Shown one piece after another: positions 32,214 to 43,335 of a stretch of 64,000 nucleotides of DNA. Below the pieces are notes generated by a model. The model saw only the letters and a program-made list of their open reading frames with translations. It did not search any database and was not told the DNA's origin. This DNA comes from Lolium rigidum (lineage: Eukaryota; Streptophyta; Magnoliopsida; Poales; Poaceae): contig NC_061512.1 in assembly GCF_022539505.1 (NCBI RefSeq), positions 150,209,962 through 150,273,961 of the forward strand, in the 5' to 3' direction. How positions within the stretch are numbered: the stretch's first letter is position 1; each line of letters opens with the position of its first letter. A program made the translations under genes and the position numbers.

Positions 32214-32772
32214 CCGCATGATATAATTAAGCTGGTCAAAACCATTACGTAACATCACGATGTATATATACACATGCATTTTATCAATTGCGGATGAAAA
32301 GGATAAAGTTGTTAACCTCGATGAAGAAGAAAAAAGCAAGTTAAGTGTGGCTTGATTTGTGTAAACTCAAGTGGCAAATCCTCTTAAGCATTTCATCGAA
32401 CACCTCTTGTGCATGTGAAGAAGAGAGGAGAGCAATACACCCTCTTGTGAAGATAGTGAAAAAATGGCTAAGTGTGGCTCACACTTGGGCAGGGGCAAGG
32501 TTATATAGCCAGAGGGGGGCCTTTGGACCCGGTTTGTCATACAAACCGGGACTAAAGGGTTCCCCAGGCTGACACGGCCTGCCGCGGCCTGCGGGTGGAC
32601 CCTTTGGACCCGGTTTATATGACAAACCGGGTCCAAAGGCCGCTACAGGAAGAGCGCCAGCGGGTGGGGTCGTCCTGGGCAGAAACGAACCGGGTCCAAT
32701 GGGGGCATTGGACCCGGTTTGGTTCAGCAGTGGGTCATTTGCTTGGGACCAAAGGCCTCTTCTCCACTAGTG
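32214..32772. repeat. Right subterminal region of the CACTA element
   Basis: It holds inverted motif pairs at 32521-32558 and 32602-32639 (TTTGGACCCGGTT...AACCGGGTCCAAAGG) and at 32684-32722, then the terminal CCACTAGTG. The transposase promoter is expected in this region, since the gene reads leftwards from about 32213. Confidence 0.82.
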
Positions 32773-32775
32773 GTA

Positions 32776-33083
32776 CGTTTCTGATGGACGCACCGGCTAG
32801 TCTATATATCATGGAATAAACTATCGCCTGATTTGTTAGGTCAAAACTCAAAACACATATAATTTATCTTTACATTTGTGTTAGAAATACCTACCTGGTT
32901 TGCTTTTTTTTTGCGAAAATTACGATCTATTAATAATCATCAACAGTATTACAAAGAGATCCAAAAGTAACAAAAATTACAAATAGATCTTTACATACAC
33001 TTTCCCAATAATAACAGATTGTGTGGAACAAACAACCAAGATTTCTAATAAAAATACCATACTGTCTCCATCCCAAAGGTTAA
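32776..33083. repeat. Right continuation of block A
   Basis: CGTTTCTGATGGAC at 32776 continues the block A sequence interrupted by the CACTA element and matches block B at 42991. Similarity to B fades after about 32905. The T-rich run at 32906-32914 followed by GCGAAAATTACGATC may be the tail of a small minus-strand retroposon. No gene was seen. Confidence 0.6.
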
Positions 33084-33306
33084 GGGCATCTCCAGCGGCG
33101 ACGCAAACGGACGCTCAGCGACCGTTTGCGTCCGGCGTGACCGGAAATGCGTCTGGGACCTGTTCCAGCGGGGCGACGCAAAGTGACCGGGCCGTCCGCG
33201 GAGACGCAAACCTGGCCCAAATATGCGCCAGGTTTGCGTCTCCGCGGATGCTCGGCGGTCGCACGGAGCGTCCGCTCGCGTTTCCACGGGCCCTCATGGT
33301 AGCGAC

Positions 33307-34807
33307 TGATACGTCCATTTTCCATCTCTATTTTTATATCATAATTTGCTGTTATTCATTGATATATTTCATATTTGGAGATGATACTTATGTTATTTCA
33401 TCTATTTTGCATGTTTCATGATTATTGGAGGATCACACACCGGAGTCAGGATTCTGCTGGAAAAAGCGCCGTCAGAATGCAATATTTCGGAAGATCAACA
33501 CTTGACGGAAAATTATATGAAAAATCCTATTTTTCCAGAAGACGAAGGGAGCCAGAAGGGGGAGCCGAGGAGGGCCGAGGTGGGCCCACCTCATAGGCCG
33601 GCGCGGCCCAAGGCCTGGCCGCGCCGCCTTGTGAGGAGGGGGCCCATAGCCCCCTCTAGCCTCCTCTCCTTCGCGTACTTCTTCGCCCCGAAAACCTAAG
33701 CTCCAGAGGATAGTCGCGAAGAGTCACAGCCGCCTCTGCGGGGCGGAGAACACCAGAGAGAAAAGAGCTCTCCGGCAGGCTGAAATCCGTCGGGGAAATT
33801 CCCTCCCGGAGGGGGAAATCGACGCCATCGTCATCGTCATCGAGCTGGACATCATCTCCATCATCATCACCATCATCTCCATCATCATCACCGCCATCTC
33901 CACCGCTGCACCTCGTCACCGCTGTAACAATTAGGGTTTGATCTTGATTGTTTGATAGGGGAAACTCTCCCGGTGTTGATTTCTACTTGTTATTGATTCT
34001 ATTGAGTGAAACTATTGAACCAAGATTTATGTTCAGATTGTTATTCATCATCATATCACCTCTGATCATGTTCCATATGATGTCTCGTGAGTAGTTCGTT
34101 TAGTTCTTGAGGACATGGGTGAAGTCTTAATGTTAGTAGTGAATTATGTTGGTTAGTATTCAATGTTATGATATTTAAGTTGTGGTGTTATTCTTCTAGT
34201 GGTATCATGTGAACGTCGACTACATGATACTTCACCATTTATGGGCCTAGGGGAATGCATCTTGTATTCGTTTGCCAATTGCGGGGTTGCCGGAGTGACG
34301 AAACCTAAACCCCCGTTGGTATATCGATGCAGGAGGGATAGCAGGATCTCAGAGTTTAAGGCTGTGGTTAGATTTATCTTAATTACTTTCTTGTATTTGC
34401 GGATGCTTGCAAGGGGTATGATCACAAGTATGTATTAGTCCTAGGAAGGGCTAGGTTCACCCACACAACACTTATCAAAACAATGAAGATTAATCAGCTA
34501 TATGAAGCGAAAGCACTAGACTAAATTCCCGTGTGTCCTCAAGAACGTTTGGTCATTATAAGTAAACAAACCGGCTTGTCCTTTGTACTAAAAAGGATTG
34601 GGCCACTCGCTACAATTATTTCTCTCGCGCTTTATTTACTTGTACTTTATTCATCTGCTATATTAAAACCACCTGAATACTTGTCTGTGAGCATTTACAG
34701 TGAATCCTTCATCGAAACTGCTTGCCAACACCTTCTGCTCCTCGTTGGGTTCGACACTCTTATTTATCGAAAGTACTACGATACACCCCTATACTTGTGG
34801 GTCATCA
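33307..34807 (+). mobile_element. Solo LTR of a gypsy retrotransposon, 1501 bp
   Basis: It starts TGATACGTCC and ends GTGGGTCATCA. The 5-bp target duplication GCGAC is perfect at 33302-33306 and 34808-34812, so this is one LTR left by LTR-LTR recombination. Its sequence, ending with a GGGTTCGACACTCTTA segment near 34749, recalls the long LTRs of Sabrina/WHAM-type gypsy families of Pooideae; the family name is from memory. A microsatellite-like CATCATCTCCAT repeat lies at 33848-33905. Confidence 0.9.
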
Positions 34808-35068
34808 GCGACCCTTGCTCAATCAGCCTCGAATTAAAGCACAACAAGCGCGACGATGTAAACCGCCGGAGTGGCAACCACGCCGATCAACCCCGCCAAC
34901 CGCCGGAATGGAGCGCCAAACCAACGCGGAAGAGCAACTGCAGGCCTCTTCATTATACGCGCCGCCATTAATCCCCGCAGAATATAACCCCTACGCCTGC
35001 TATAATTCATGTCGAACCACCTGCCAATCTTCTTCTTCTTCTTCTCCAACACTGGCTAGCCAGCCACC

Positions 35069-35515
35069 ATGAGCAACTTGTCCTTGCCGTCGGACTCGGA
35101 CATCGAAGGCAAGCCGCTGGGATGGCGGCATTGGTGGGAAACGCCGCGACACCCAGAGAACCTGGATCCCCGCCGAGGGAGGTCGAGGAGGACGGAGGCG
35201 CCATTGGTAGCGACGGCAGGAGGAGGAGGATTCTGATGCCAAGTTCGCACGGCTGGAGGCGCTGGAGGCGGCGGACGAGGAGGTTCCGGCAAGGAAGGAG
35301 GCAAGGGCCCGTGTGAGGGCGCAGGCGTAGCCGGAGCGTCGTCGTCGTTCACCGACGACGAAGGCGAAGACGCCACTGACCAGTCGTCCGACTGGACATC
35401 AAGCTCCGCGGACATGTCGTCCATCAGTTCCTCTTCCGAGGAGAAGGTGACAAGCAAGAGGCGCATCCGTGAGGACGACGAGGCAGGGCCTTCTAACAAG
35501 AAGGCCGAAAATTAG
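35069..35515 (+). pseudogene. Acidic Ser-rich Harbinger-associated protein, plus-strand copy
   Basis: The start at 35069 reads MSNLSLPSDSDIEGKPLGWR and is near identical in plan to the block C frame at 56008 (MSNLSLPSDSSSEGKPL). The frame is lost after about 56 codons. In another frame the C-terminal part reads SSSFTDDEGEDATDQSSDWT, then SSEEKVTSKRRIREDDEAG and PSNKKAEN, ending at 35515. The acidic/Ser middle and the basic patch followed by DDEAGPS define the family. No enzyme motif is present. Confidence 0.6.
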
Positions 35516-35903
35516 TTTATAATTTCTTTGTTTTCAAATTTGTTCTCTAGTTTGTATGCTAAATATGTTTGAACTTGTTCGATTCGAGAATTAGTTTATA
35601 ATCAGTACAACTTGTTTTCGCGTTTGAACTTTCTCTTTCAAAGATTCGGTAAGTACAACTTACAATCGATGTAGAAATTGGAGAGTTTTCGACAAAAGGA
35701 AAAGAAGAAGCAGGAAAACAAAACAGTGGAGTGTCCAAAATACGTTCGACCTCTGGGGGTAGCCCCTGACGCAAACGAACAATTCGCGCCTCGCGGTTAT
35801 TTTCGCGCCCATCAGGCAACGAAAACGGACGTGGGCGGACAATTTAGACTTCCAAAATGCGTAATGCCCTTCGCCTCCGTTTTGCCTCGAGCCACTCAAT
35901 ATG

Positions 35904-36220
35904 GGAATGAGATCCGGTGCCCCGACTGAGGCAGGGCACATATGAACAGTACCGTGCCCTGCTGCCTTTTCTGGCCGTTGGATCGACAACCGATGGCTGG
36001 ATGAACGTGAACAGGCGCATGCTACAGGGGACATCCACAATGCGTATGCTACAGTATATTTGCTACAGTGCACCGTCCACATTACCTACTACAGTGACAT
36101 CCACGGTGCATGCTACAATGCAAAATCTGGTCTATTCATTTTCGATCCAACGGCCAAGGCAGCAGGGCACGGTACTGTTCATCCGTGCCCTGCCTCAGTC
36201 GGGGCACCGGATCTCAGTCC
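35904..36220. mobile_element. Mutator-type MITE, 317 bp, long TIRs
   Basis: The ends GGAATGAGATCCGGTGCCCC and, inverted, GGACTGAGATCCGGTGCCCC match at 35 of the first 36 bases. The 9-bp target duplication CTCAATATG is at 35895-35903 and 36221-36229. The core holds GCTACAG/CTGTAGC repeats. The 9-bp duplication assigns it to Mutator. It has no coding capacity. Confidence 0.92.
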
Positions 36221-36229
36221 CTCAATATG

Positions 36230-36491
36230 CGCTAGCCCTAAACAAGAAGCGCACTTGAGGAATCTGGTGAGTAAACAATCAACCTATATTCTTGTTCGGC
36301 TGTATTCTCGCAGTTTTGGAACTATACTATCCAGTGCACCTAGTTGGTGGATCCCTCCAAATTAGAGATCCCTCCAATGACTTCACGCCCATCATATGCT
36401 CTATATGTCGCTTACTTTTATTCCACCCGTCTTCATTCTTGAGCAGTTGCACCGGATGCAGAGAAAAGGACTGGGAGCACCAATTGCGGCA
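36230..36491. repeat. Block B, left part
   Basis: It matches block A at about 19672-19992, including TTGGAACTAT, ATCCAGTGCACCTAG and GCAGTTGCACCGGATGCAGA. Relative to A it lacks about 60 bp near 36350. It ends at the A of the Helitron target site. Confidence 0.85.
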
Positions 36492-36639
36492 TCTAACCTA
36501 TAATAGATGCCCCCCAACGGGGGCCTCACAGGGCATCCACGCACGCCACCAGGCGAGCAAGGCCGGTTGCCTCATTTCTTACTCCACCAAGTGGGCCACG
36601 TGTCGCCATTTAATTGGCTCAGGTAAGTCAACCGTGAAA

Positions 36640-37800
36640 CAAAATCAGCAAACCCTGTCCCACGACCCCCCAATCGCTCCCCAATCCCCAATCCTCCGCC
36701 CCGTCTCCACCCATCTCGCCGCTCGCGAGCGCCGTCGCGTCGTGTCTGTCGCGAGGAGGAGCGCGGGCGGTGGCCGGCAGATGCGGATCGGTCCGCTGCT
36801 CGGACCGCTGCCGCTCGCCATGCTTGGCTGGGGGAACAGCTCGGTGGATCTCCATGGCCGGCAGATGCGGAGCAGCTCGGCCGATCGCACCGCCGCCGCG
36901 CGCCATGCGTTGCCGCATGAGCAGCCGGTGGATCTCCGTCCGTCATATCCGTGTCGCCATAGATCCTCACGCTAGCCTCGCCCCAGGAGTACCAGTCGTC
37001 AGACACGGTGAGTCGCACGTCCGTTCCGGTGTGATTTTGCTGCCTTTGCTAGGTTGGATGGTGCGGGCGATCGGATGGAGTGGGCGAGTTAGCCCAAGAC
37101 GCTGTGGAGGTTAGCTGTTTGGAAAGCTCCAGCAAGGAATAATAATAAGGAGCGAGCGGGGATTGGACAGAGACCATATGCAGCGCTGCTGTATTCTTTT
37201 CTTTCTAATTTTTAAATCGCTTGATCAATTAGATCTTACATGTCCTCTATGCCATGCTGAGCCGATCCTGTAGAAGGAAGACCAGATGAATACAAACGTG
37301 AATATTTCTGTGCGGTGCCGGTAATCATGATTAACTGATGATTGGTAAATCATTGGTCGATGATGTTGTTATTCCACCTGATCTACTTTATTTTCTACAA
37401 CCGGAGTTTAAGATTATAGATAGGAATGTAGTGAATTATAGCATCTGGCTTTGACAATGAAAATGCATCTCCTTAGTAGTGATAAAAAGCTGGTCTCCCT
37501 GAAATTTTAATAGGTTCAGATATGCTCAAATTAATAGGCCAGCACCTTATAATCTATTTCTCACATAAATTGATTACTTATTACGAATGAAAATGAGGTG
37601 ATATGGGAAAGAAAACTTTTTGATTCATTCTTGTTTTTGTTTTGACCTTTAAGCATATGTTTTGATAAGTGTGTTGATTGTCATAATTATTTCGAAATAA
37701 TTATCATTTGAAGCAACCTATTTTCTGCAGTTAAATAAGTATGTTTACTTATGTTTATTGATTTATTTTCAGGTGTATCTTCCTTTCTGATAGTGCAGCA
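36640..37800 (+). pseudogene. Captured 5' gene fragment: GC-rich first exon and intron
   Basis: A GC-rich stretch (36650-37007) ends at a strong splice donor, CACG|GTGAGT at 37008. An AT-rich interval follows, with a candidate acceptor TTTATTTTCAG ending at 37772. The following sequence (37800-37925, then 37970-38150) has short frames only. This looks like an untranslated first exon and intron of a host gene taken up by the Helitron. The gene is not identified. From 38150 to 39640 the sequence is AT-rich and nothing is recognised; a small exon-like piece lies at 39690-39763 (AERCHRKLRLIDRPRRQRKS, then GTATAA). Confidence 0.35.
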
Positions 37801-40147
37801 AGTTGAACAGTCCCTACCTCCTCCTCGCCGCAACAGGAGGGCTCGCAAAGGTCGGGCAGGTCCTGGCTGCATGTGGAGGTCTTCAACGACGGGAGTGCTG
37901 CGCTTCATTGGATGCTAAAATTTCCCAATTCTGTGATGCGCCCCATTTTCGTTTACATCGACACATCATCCTCCAATGGAAATCACAGGCGCCGCCTCCT
38001 CTGCCTTGCCTCCCACCCTCCTCCCTTACGCTTGCGGTCCTCCAGGTGCCTTATTACTCCAGACCGAGGCCTCCTCACTTCATCCCCCAAGCACCGTACC
38101 TACAGGTTCTCCATTTGTCCCTTCCTCTCCCAGTTGAAGTGATAGTTTTAGTTTATAGGAATTGTTCAAGAAAAAGCTTAATTTTAAAATTAGAGATTGG
38201 AGAAGATCGGGGTAGGATTGGTCTCTCAGCCAGCACTGTGTTAGTATGCCCTATGTGTTGGTGACTCATCATGGTACCTTGAGGGAGAGGTTTAGAAGTT
38301 CATTAAAACTGGATCTTAGCTGAGTTAGCAGTTTCAAGGTTCGTAGCTACTATTTGGAATTATTCCTTAATTCCTCATATTATCATGTTTATCTTTCCTG
38401 ATTTTCGAGGCTTCTTTGCTGATTTATATTAGCGACATGGGAAAGAAATAACTAATTCGCACTCTTGTTCTATTGCGCTCTAAAAGCTATTTTAACGTTA
38501 GCAAGAATTAACTAATTCACTTTTATTCTACCATTGCAGATTGGCTTCAAAGACTATTTTCACCAGATTGACAATTGGCAGATTTTTTTTTATCTCGCCT
38601 TGCAGGATTTTCAATATGATTTCAGTGTTTCCACATGAAGCTTATATTAATTAATGAACTATGCCGTTTATTTTAATTCAGTAAAAGGAGACAACATTTA
38701 GACTTCCATTATTATGTACAAAGATTGATTGACATCAGCTCTGTGATGTATGGGTATGCACAACAACTCACAAGCACAACAACCTTCAGATCAAACATTT
38801 CAACTGTACCGGCAAAATTGGCAAGTCTCTTATCATGTTTTTTAACTGGTTGATTTGAAGGTAACGACTAATCTCAATGGCAGTGGCTAATAATACTTTT
38901 ACGTGTGAGTCATTGGAATGTTCCAGTAATATTTTCCTGGTGCAAATCAGCTCATCATTCACAAGAATGAAAAAATGGTCAACAAATGATGAAGTGGCAA
39001 GCCACTGAATTGCTGGCATAAGAAAATAGAGCATGTATTTCGTAATTTCAGTTAAGTTGTATGCTCTCCTTTTTTCCCCAAGTCGTCATACTCTCATTGG
39101 CTAACGATTTCATATTCATCGCGCTGTTGACCTACCACTAACAACATTTCAGTAAAAAATGTAGCGATGCCCTTGCAGCCAAATATTTATTTCAGTAAAT
39201 GATGCCTAATTTATCATGGTTATGTTTTGTTGAAGGAATATAGATGGGTAATTGACATGTGTTTTGGATCTTGATTCCTGTATACTACTGCCTACCAATG
39301 TGCTTGTCTTTGTTTGCTATAATATCGTTTCTTTTTACTGTAATTAAAATGGAATTGATAGGTGTGTTTGATGTTCTATCTTGGATTATAATTAGGTGAG
39401 TAGCTTCAGATGGCATGTTTTTCAATCTTTTGTTTTCTAAATATTATATGGTTGGTAAATTGTTCATGTGCGCACAACAGGGTCTTCCGGGCCAAGCTTA
39501 TTGATTAGTTTCTAATCGTTTTTGCACATGTGCTACGTTTTTTGATAGTTTTATTTATGGTTTGACCTGCCAATGATCTTTGTTAGCAGCTGATAAAACA
39601 CCACAGTTCGTTTCCTTATAAGTAGTTTTGCTGTCTAAAATTCAGCCTTCATGGTAGATTGGCTGGCGATGCAAGTCTCGTGTAAAATGTTTGTAGGTGC
39701 TGAGCGCTGCCACAGAAAGCTCAGACTAATTGACCGCCCAAGGAGGCAGCGTAAATCTGGAGCAGGTATAATGTCTCAAATGTTTTGGATATATATAACT
39801 TTGTGTACTTTTGGGTATTCTTGCAATCCTTCTTACAGGAAGTAAATGTTAGGCATATAATCTTTATCTTCTGCTTGTTATTTTGGAAACATATGTTATT
39901 TCAGAACCATATGATCTATGCAACTCCTACGTCTGCTTCCAGCTGGGTTTAGTACTTGTGTTCAAAACATCCACCGTATCCAGGTCACACTTTGTTTAGT
40001 GCCTTTTCTCTGCTAACCAAAACTACTCTTGCTTAATTACAAATTTATAAGCTGAATGGAATGAAAACGGCTTATGGTTTCTTGGAAAATTACTTTGAAT
40101 ATTCTTATGCTTTTCGGTTTTCTAAACGTGAGTATTTACTTAATCCT

Positions 40148-41340
40148 CTAGAACTGCGTGCAACTCAGCCTGGTCCTTCTAGCTAAGAAACACCCACCTG
40201 CACCTGATTGTTCAACTATGTGATCAAGAACAACTCGTGGCATGCCATTAGCCCTTCTACTATGTATATCAAAGGACATGTTCAATATGCGAAAATGCAT
40301 AACTGAACCCGGGCATAGATGGTCCTGTTTTCTGATTGGTGGTATGCTATTGTACAATACATCGTATGGCATTTGTTTATTGAGCCGACTGCTATGCCCT
40401 GGCTCACGTCTGCGCATCCATTGACTCCATCCTCCGTCGGCCACAATAGCTGGTACAGCACCTTTTCACAGAATGGACCGCCACAAGGAGAATCTGTACA
40501 GCATCTATTCCCATACCTGATACCAAAACCATTCTCCCAAGAAAACAGATTATATAAATCACACGTTTCGTTTAGAGAGTCAAAGCTCATCCCAAGCTCA
40601 AGCTTAGTCACAGTTTCAGACTGGTGTGGAGCGAACTCTGTGACACTGTTCAAACGCCTGGCCAAGGTGTCCTCTCTGCCGGTGCATTGCCAATCCTGAG
40701 CCTGCAAAATCACAGTAACACCATGAACATTACCAAGATTTTTTCATCCAAAACTTTTTTTTGAACTGTAATATACTGCGCACCACATTTCTCATGATAT
40801 TAATACCGGTTCGTACATGCGGGAATGATGTTAAGATGATGTATACCTTTTTGACCCATCCTGGTGCTTTGGGATCGGGCTTCACTACGGAGTACAAACT
40901 GAGTTGATTCTTGCTTTACGATCTCTTCTGAATCGCCTGACTGAACTGCTTCATCTCCAACCTCCATAACACCCTTCAGACCAAGCGCCGACTCTGCTGG
41001 TGCCACAAGGTTTGCAACGACAGCGGAGGCTTCCCCGTCGCCATGCTGCACCACATCTTCCCTGTTAAGATACACTGGATCAAAGTTCTTGCTGGCACCT
41101 TCATACACTGCAGCCCTGCCACATAACCCAAACATGAGCTCCGCCAGATGCACAACCATCGCGAGAGAAATTAACTGCAAAATCAGCACCAAGACCGGAG
41201 CATAGATCAACATACCCGGGTACTGGATCTAGGGGAAATCCATCGCTGGAGGCTGGTGGAACTCCAAATCGCCTCTCCTGCGCCTCAACATCCAAATCTC
41301 CTGCGGCGGCTGCTGAAACGATATCCCCTTCGGAGATGGC
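40148..41340 (-). pseudogene. FAR1/FHY3-like gene fragment captured by Helitron
   Basis: The exon at 41340-40848 codes an acidic leader (frame around AEASAVVANLVAPAESALGL). An intron of 145 bp (40846-40702, GTATAC...TTTTGCAG) follows. The exon from 40701 gives KLELGMSFDSLNETCDLYNL and FSWENGFGIRYGNRCC. SFDSLNE...YNLFSWENGFGIRYG is the start of the FAR1 DNA-binding domain (usual form G..F.SL.EA..FYN.YS...GF.IRYG). The Cys/His zinc-binding remainder is replaced by unrelated frame. FAR1/FHY3 proteins are transcription factors derived from Mutator-like transposases. This is only the N-terminal part with stops, so it is not functional. Confidence 0.62.
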
Positions 41341-41662
41341 ATATCTCCCTCTGATTCTGTACCATCAGTACATAAAAAATGAACGGCTGTTCCACCAGCA
41401 CATGTCTACTGTTCTCGCCCGCCGGCCGCACGACAAGCTCACCTCCGTTAACAGCTTTCGCTACGAAGACCTCTGTATGCTACGCGTACAACACTGTTCA
41501 TGTCCGAACTGTCCCTACTGCACACATCCCTAGATGATTTGGACGGTCAACAAAACGAGCTCAGTTGAGCTCGGGACCAGAAACACCCCTCTCTTCAATA
41601 TGCTACTGTTCAATAGGCAACTATGTGCTCAGGAACAACCCCTGGCATGCCATTTCGTCTTT

Positions 41663-41809
41663 TTTTTTAGATAACAGGCAAGATATTGCCCGACTTTAAA
41701 ATAATAAAGCCATACGGTTTTAAGAATACGATTACACATTGTTGGGCATACAGCTTCGCCAAACTAAGGAATAGAACAACCGAGTTTAACAAAGCATAGG
41801 GTCGGCTCC
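41663..41809 (-). mobile_element. Short non-LTR retroposon (SINE-like), 13-bp TSD
   Basis: The 13-bp direct repeat CCATTTCGTCTTT lies at 41650-41662 and 41810-41822. The 147-bp insert begins with a T run, i.e. a poly(A) tail on the minus strand, and continues AGATAACAGGCAAGATATTG. Size, tail and duplication fit a SINE or a strongly 5'-truncated LINE. It is nested in the Helitron. Confidence 0.82.
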
Positions 41810-42352
41810 CCATTTCGTCTTTCACTATATCGAAGGGCATGTTTCGTATGATCACTGTTTTCTCACATTCTATGCTCCAAATTTTAAGTCGATGTGCTGA
41901 TGTGTTTCTTGGTTCTTGCAGCTTTGTGCGACTCCCATGGCTAAAGAGAAAGAAATCACTGTTACAAATGTAAATCTCCTCCATTTTCGTACATATCTTA
42001 GCTTTACATTTACCAAAAGGTTTACTCCTATTTGCAACAAAAAAAAACATAAGTGCGCTGGTGCAAAATTGCTGGCTACATTTGATGCATCTGGTCCTAC
42101 CCTGATATTATGAGGTATTGTGAAGAAGGTTGGCTAAACTTGAAACCTGAACATGCAATGAATTACTACAGCATCGCTTCCCGTACTAACACATTGTGGA
42201 ACTTATGTGCATATTGTCCTAAACAAAACTCAAACCTGAACATGCAAAGAGTTACAGGTAGTACATGTTTTTTAGCTTCACGTTCGTTATGCATGTTGAA
42301 ATTTAATTTTACGTGCCACTAAATTATCAGAGTTCTTAAAAAATCAGTTTCT

Positions 42353-42631
42353 ATGATCTCTCCGGTCTTCGAGGATGGATGTGGACACCGACTTGTCTTT
42401 TCAAATAAACATGAAATAAAAAATGATTGCTTGCATTTTACGGAAGATGACTATCAAAGAAGAATGTTTCTTTATAAGCAACTCGGTCCATTCAAAGTTA
42501 CCTCCCCACCTGTGCACACTGATTTTCCTACAATACTTGCATGCAATGATTTTTTAAATTATTTATATGCTATAATGATGAAATCCGTTTCACAGGCATG
42601 GATACATAGCCTTCTTTTGCTCTACATGTGA
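42353..42631 (+). other. Unrecognised 92-codon open frame in Helitron
   Basis: The frame starts MISPVFEDGCGHRLVFSNKH and contains LHFTEDDYQRRMFLYKQLGP. It is AT-rich, has a candidate splice acceptor upstream (AATTATCAG at 42331), and could be a captured exon. No family is recognised and chance is possible. Confidence 0.25.
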
Positions 42632-42908
42632 ATATAATCCATCAGAGCTACTTCCTTGGCCAATATCATTTGTTCTCTGCAGGACCGTATTATTAAACTT
42701 GAATAAAATTCCCATATTGTACATATGAATTCCATTAGCTATGTTATGTAATAGACTTTCAACATTAAACTTATATGCCCTCCATGAGACATATTCACAA
42801 GATTGTGTCAAATAACCTAACCCCAAAATTGAGATACATGCGATCAACATTTCATTGATTTTTATTATCTTTATACAAAGTCTGCATCGGCACAAGTTTC
42901 ACGGGATC

Positions 42909-42936
42909 GTGCGCCAAGGCGCACATCTAAATCTAG
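42909..42936 (+). other. Helitron 3' hairpin and CTAG terminus
   Basis: The perfect stem GTGCGCC/GGCGCAC with a 2-nt loop (42909-42924), then ATCTAAAT and CTAG, is followed by host T. The empty site in block A confirms that this is the end. Confidence 0.92.
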
Positions 42937-43335
42937 TTGACATAAGGAGGGATACAGCAACCGCGTCTATGGAAAACGATTGCTGTTCTACGTTTCTGAT
43001 GGACACTAGGTATTCTAAATATCATACCTCTTCCCAAAGCTTACAGCTTATTATTTTAGAAAGTTAAACTATATCATGTTTGTCTAAATTTTTACAAAAA
43101 ATCATTAACATGCAAAATACAAAATCAATATCATTAGTAGATAATAAAATATATTTTCGTATGGTATCTACAAAATATTATATTTGTTGATATATTCTTC
43201 TAAAAATTTGGTCAATACTTGGTTTGACTTTGAAAAAAATATAAGCCTTAAAATATAAGCTTTATTTGTTGGGTCAAAACACAAATAATTTATTTTAAAC
43301 ATTTTTCTTTAGAAACACCTAGGAGTACCAGTTTT
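42937..43335. repeat. Block B, right part, with decayed Stowaway-like MITE
   Basis: TTGACATAAGGAGGGATACAG through GTTTCTGATGGAC (42937-43004) matches block A on both sides of its CACTA element. At about 43050-43265 is a sequence typical of Tc1/mariner MITE interiors (ATGGTATCTACAAAATATTA, GTTTGACTTTGAAAA, ATATAAGCC), without clear ends. GTCAAAACACAAATAATTTA (43274) matches 32841 in block A again. Confidence 0.65.

Larger units (their letters stand above)
20062..32772 (-). mobile_element. Large CACTA (En/Spm) DNA transposon, 12.7 kb
   Basis: Both ends read CACTAGTGGA inward (20062 and 32772) and are flanked by the 3-bp duplication GTA (20059-20061, 32773-32775). Block B carries the near-empty site at 42988-42990. 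Subterminal repeats of the palindrome type GACCCGGTTTGTAATACAAA cluster at both ends and near 25857-26030. The contents include TNP2-like transposase (28904-32213), a Transposase_24/Ulp1-like gene (20530-24212), an AP2/ERF-like frame (26498-27022) and two more frames, all with frame breaks. The size fits an autonomous-derived copy that is now defective. Confidence 0.93.
33084..35880 (+). mobile_element. Harbinger-like element remnant split by a solo LTR
   Basis: The left end reads GGGCATCTCCAGCGGCGACG after TTAA (33080-33083), the form typical of PIF/Harbinger-like elements. Internal GACGCAAAC repeats occur at 33101-33230. A solo LTR interrupts it at 33307-34807. A coding remnant follows at 35069-35515. 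The right inverted end was not found; a GACGCAAACGAAC stretch at 35769 may be part of it, so the right limit is approximate. Confidence 0.55.
36492..42936 (+). mobile_element. Helitron, 6445 bp, carrying gene fragments
   Basis: The 5' end is TCTAACCTATAATAG after A (36491). The 3' end is CTAG at 42933-42936 before T, and 8 nt upstream lies the perfect 7-bp hairpin GTGCGCC-AA-GGCGCAC (42909-42924). Block A retains the empty site: GCAGCA|TTGTCACAAGGAGG at 19992/19993 matches GCGGCA (to 36491) plus TTGACATAAGGAGG (from 42937). No helicase is present, so the element is non-autonomous. It carries a GC-rich exon (36640-37007), a FAR1-like fragment (40148-41340) and unplaced exons near 39650 and 41920. 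Confidence 0.93.
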
